A DNA stretch of 32,585 bases from assembly GCA_019309565.1 (NCBI GenBank), contig JAFDFZ010000083.1, positions 1 to 32,585 of the forward strand. The letters are read 5' to 3'. The notes under the pieces were generated by a model that was not told the DNA's origin, searched no databases, and worked only from the letters and a program-made list of their open reading frames with translations. This document shows positions 31,236 to 32,585 of the stretch, one piece after another. Made by a program: the position numbers and the translations under genes. Position 1 is the stretch's first letter, and every line of letters starts with the position of its first letter. This DNA is from Deltaproteobacteria bacterium. Its GTDB lineage: Bacteria; Desulfobacterota; Desulfobacteria; Desulfobacterales; SURF-15.

Positions 31236-32204
31236 TTATTGTTGAAGTTTCTTGTTATATTCTATCATTTCGGGAACAGATTTTACCGCATTACGGGTGA
31301 TTCTTTCGTATTCTTTTCCAGGCAGGAATCGTGGGGTCAGCCCCATCTTTGTCATCTTCTCAACAATCTCAGGATCCTTGATAACCTTCTCAAGGGTGGC
31401 TTCCAGCTTCTTTACGATCGGCTGAGGAGTGCCTGTTTTTACTACCAGTCCATACTCTACCACTGTGGTATAGGGATATCCCAGCTGTTTGAGGTTCTTT
31501 ACGTTCGGAAAGTAGGGTACGGTTTCAGAGCCCAGATCCACGAGAAGAATCAGTTCGCCTTCCCGTGCCGCCTGGAATGCCGGGGTGCCGGTTCCTGTTT
31601 CGCATACATCCACATGTTTTCCCAGGATCGCGGCGGATGCAGCAGCCCCGCTTTTGAACATAACGTATTTAAGCTTAAGGCCTTCTTTTACGGCAACGGA
31701 CTTCATCACCTCAAGAGCCCACTGAGCGCCGCCGCTTCCGACCGATATTTCTCCCGGATGTTTTTTGGCATAGTCTATAAACTGCTGAAAGGTCTTATAG
31801 GGCTTGTCAGGTGTGGTAAACAGCACGCGCTCCTGGGGCATGTAGCTGCCGACAAACGTGATATCGTCGATATTAAACGGCTCGGACCCCTGGAAAAAGG
31901 GGGTTGTAAGCGGCATGGTCATAGAGCCGACCACCACCGTGTATCCGTCGGCCTTTTGTTTCAACCCGTATTTTAAACCGACGATTCCGCTGGCCCCTGG
32001 TTTGTTGATCACGACAATGGGCTGGCCCAGTTCGGCCTTGAATTTGTCTGCAAGCATCCGGCCGCTTACATCCGTCATCCCGCCTGCCCCCCAGGGGATG
32101 ATAAACGTGATCGGCTTCTTGGGATAATCCACAGCGGCCATCGCAGTGCCAAGGGAAGATAAGATAAGGGCAAAGGAAAAAACAACAATAACAACTTTTT
32201 TCAT
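31236..32204 (-). CDS. tctC: TTT-family periplasmic solute-binding protein TctC (system 2)
   Basis: A 322-residue binding protein. The signal peptide MKKVVIVVFSFALILSSLGTAMA is followed by AVDYPKKPITFIIPWGAGGMTDVSGR, the TctC/Bug ligand-loop motif. AGGAGG (32211-32216) 6 bp before the ATG selects this start; the open frame continues to 32285 but codes a non-signal-like extension. The ligand is presumably a carboxylate. Sequence differs clearly from the TctC of system 1, so the two systems probably take up different acids. Confidence 0.94.
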   Translation of the reverse strand: MKKVVIVVFSFALILSSLGTAMAAVDYPKKPITFIIPWGAGGMTDVSGRMLADKFKAELGQPIVVINKPGASGIVGLKYGLKQKADGYTVVVGSMTMPLTTPFFQGSEPFNIDDITFVGSYMPQERVLFTTPDKPYKTFQQFIDYAKKHPGEISVGSGGAQWALEVMKSVAVKEGLKLKYVMFKSGAAASAAILGKHVDVCETGTGTPAFQAAREGELILLVDLGSETVPYFPNVKNLKQLGYPYTTVVEYGLVVKTGTPQPIVKKLEATLEKVIKDPEIVEKMTKMGLTPRFLPGKEYERITRNAVKSVPEMIEYNKKLQQ

Positions 32205-32282
32205 GACAAACCTCCTTTTTGTTAAAAGTGATATTAATTGAGATACCCGTATCGGGCATCGACCCCATTTCAAGACTTGCTC

Positions 32283-32294
32283 CAACCTAGGTTG
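32283..32294. promoter_or_regulatory. Perfect 12-bp palindrome upstream of tctC (system 2)
   Basis: CAACCTAGGTTG lies 79 bp before the tctC start in a region with further AGGTT/AACCT half-sites (CAGGTT at 32317, AACCTG at 32348). It may be an operator for a dimeric regulator. It does not resemble the TGGT-n-ACCA dyads before the tctC of system 1. Confidence 0.4.
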
Positions 32295-32331
32295 AGCGGT
32301 TCATCGTTCTGCGCTCCAGGTTAAAATTCAC
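32287..32331 (-). CDS. Possible 14-codon leader frame with a strong ribosome-binding site
   Basis: On the minus strand AGGAGG (32337-32342), 5 bp, then GTG opens a 14-codon frame (NFNLERRTMNRST after the start) ending in a TAG inside the palindrome at 32283-32294. The ribosome-binding site lies in the loop of a CAGGTT/AACCTG hairpin (32317-32353). It may be a leader peptide or the relic of a gene start; no homology is recognised. Confidence 0.25.
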   Translation of the reverse strand: MNFNLERRTMNRST

Positions 32332-32397
32332 AAATGCCTCCTATTTAAACCTGAAACCGATCAGCTTAGGTTCAAAATAAAGGGTGCGAAACTTGAG

Positions 32398-32585
32398 TCA
32401 CTTCAATTTTACGCCGACCCCTGTTCGAAGTGTTTCCAGCTCCATCACTTCATCCGGAGCCACGTTTGCGATATTCACTTCAGGACCAAACTCGTCAATG
32501 AGATAGACCTCCATATCGTGTATGCCACAGCCATGGACGTTGCTGATCCACCGGCCCGGTAGTTCGAATATGACATCGTTGATAT
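32398..32585 (-). CDS. C-terminal end of an unidentified protein (cut by the window edge)
   Basis: The minus strand is open from the window edge to a TGA at 32398-32400. It encodes at least 62 residues beginning INDVIFELPGRWISNVHGCG, with VYLIDEFGPEVNIANVAP and a final TGVGVKLK. The composition is that of a real soluble protein. I cannot assign a family from this fragment. It lies upstream of the second TTT operon on the same strand, 193 bp away, and may belong to the same catabolic unit. Confidence 0.6.
   Translation of the reverse strand, partial: INDVIFELPGRWISNVHGCGIHDMEVYLIDEFGPEVNIANVAPDEVMELETLRTGVGVKLK

Noticed and set aside
31239..31976. 245-residue plus-strand frame
   Set aside because: It is antisense to the well-supported tctC gene of system 2 and has no coherent protein features.

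Overview
The window looks like a piece of a chromosome from an anaerobic, probably sulfate-reducing member of Desulfobacterota (Desulfobacterales-like). This is inferred from the gene mix: stand-alone cobalamin-independent methionine-synthase-like protein, DUF362/ferredoxin protein, two-subunit class I fumarase-type hydratase, CoA-acylating semialdehyde dehydrogenase, two tripartite tricarboxylate transporters (TTT) and a rhomboid protease with a DnaJ-type tail. Most genes are ordinary housekeeping genes. I see no insertion sequence, prophage, integrase or CRISPR array.

Layout. 1-5.7 kb: tRNA-Phe and rsmE (both minus), an acidic repeat protein, valS and the rhomboid/DnaJ-C fusion (plus). 5.8-8.1 kb (minus): a tight three-gene operon REC-GGDEF, GNAT, DUF2156. 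8.5-10.4 kb: leuC and leuD (plus). 10.4-11.6 kb (minus): ndk-trmJ, translationally coupled. 12.3-13.4 kb: FmdB-type zinc ribbon and a macrodomain protein (plus). 13.5-14.5 kb: MetE-like protein (minus). 14.8-15.5 kb: a cysteine-rich small protein and tatA (plus). 15.5-17.1 kb (minus): DUF362/ferredoxin protein and ssb. 17.6-19.5 kb (plus): mmsA-like dehydrogenase and a ferritin-like protein. 19.5-22.6 kb (minus): TTT system 1. 23.2-26.9 kb (minus): divergent fumarase alpha/beta, argJ, rluF-like gene. 27.7-28.8 kb (plus): cold-shock protein and aldo/keto reductase. 28.8-32.2 kb (minus): a HicB remnant and TTT system 2. The right edge cuts an unidentified minus-strand gene.

How the genes relate. 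The carbon-acid theme (two TTT importers, a divergent hydratase pair, a CoA-acylating semialdehyde dehydrogenase, LeuCD) fits an organism that imports and oxidises carboxylic acids. No complete pathway is present.

The most unusual signal is regulatory. Three unrelated intergenic regions carry an identical 12-mer, CCGAGAATTGCT, placed exactly 18 bp upstream of a TTGACA -35 box and followed by a 17-bp spacer and a TATNNN -10 box (8331-8389, 17374-17432, 27093-27151). Two looser copies lie at 1145-1156 and 11739-11750. This looks like an upstream activator element or a dispersed promoter cassette that I do not recognise. Other notable points are the rhomboid/DnaJ-C fusion, matching hairpins between the tctC and tctB genes of both TTT operons, tandem dyads 21 bp apart before one tctC, a ferritin-like protein without its usual metal-binding motifs, and a HicB antitoxin without its DNA-binding end.
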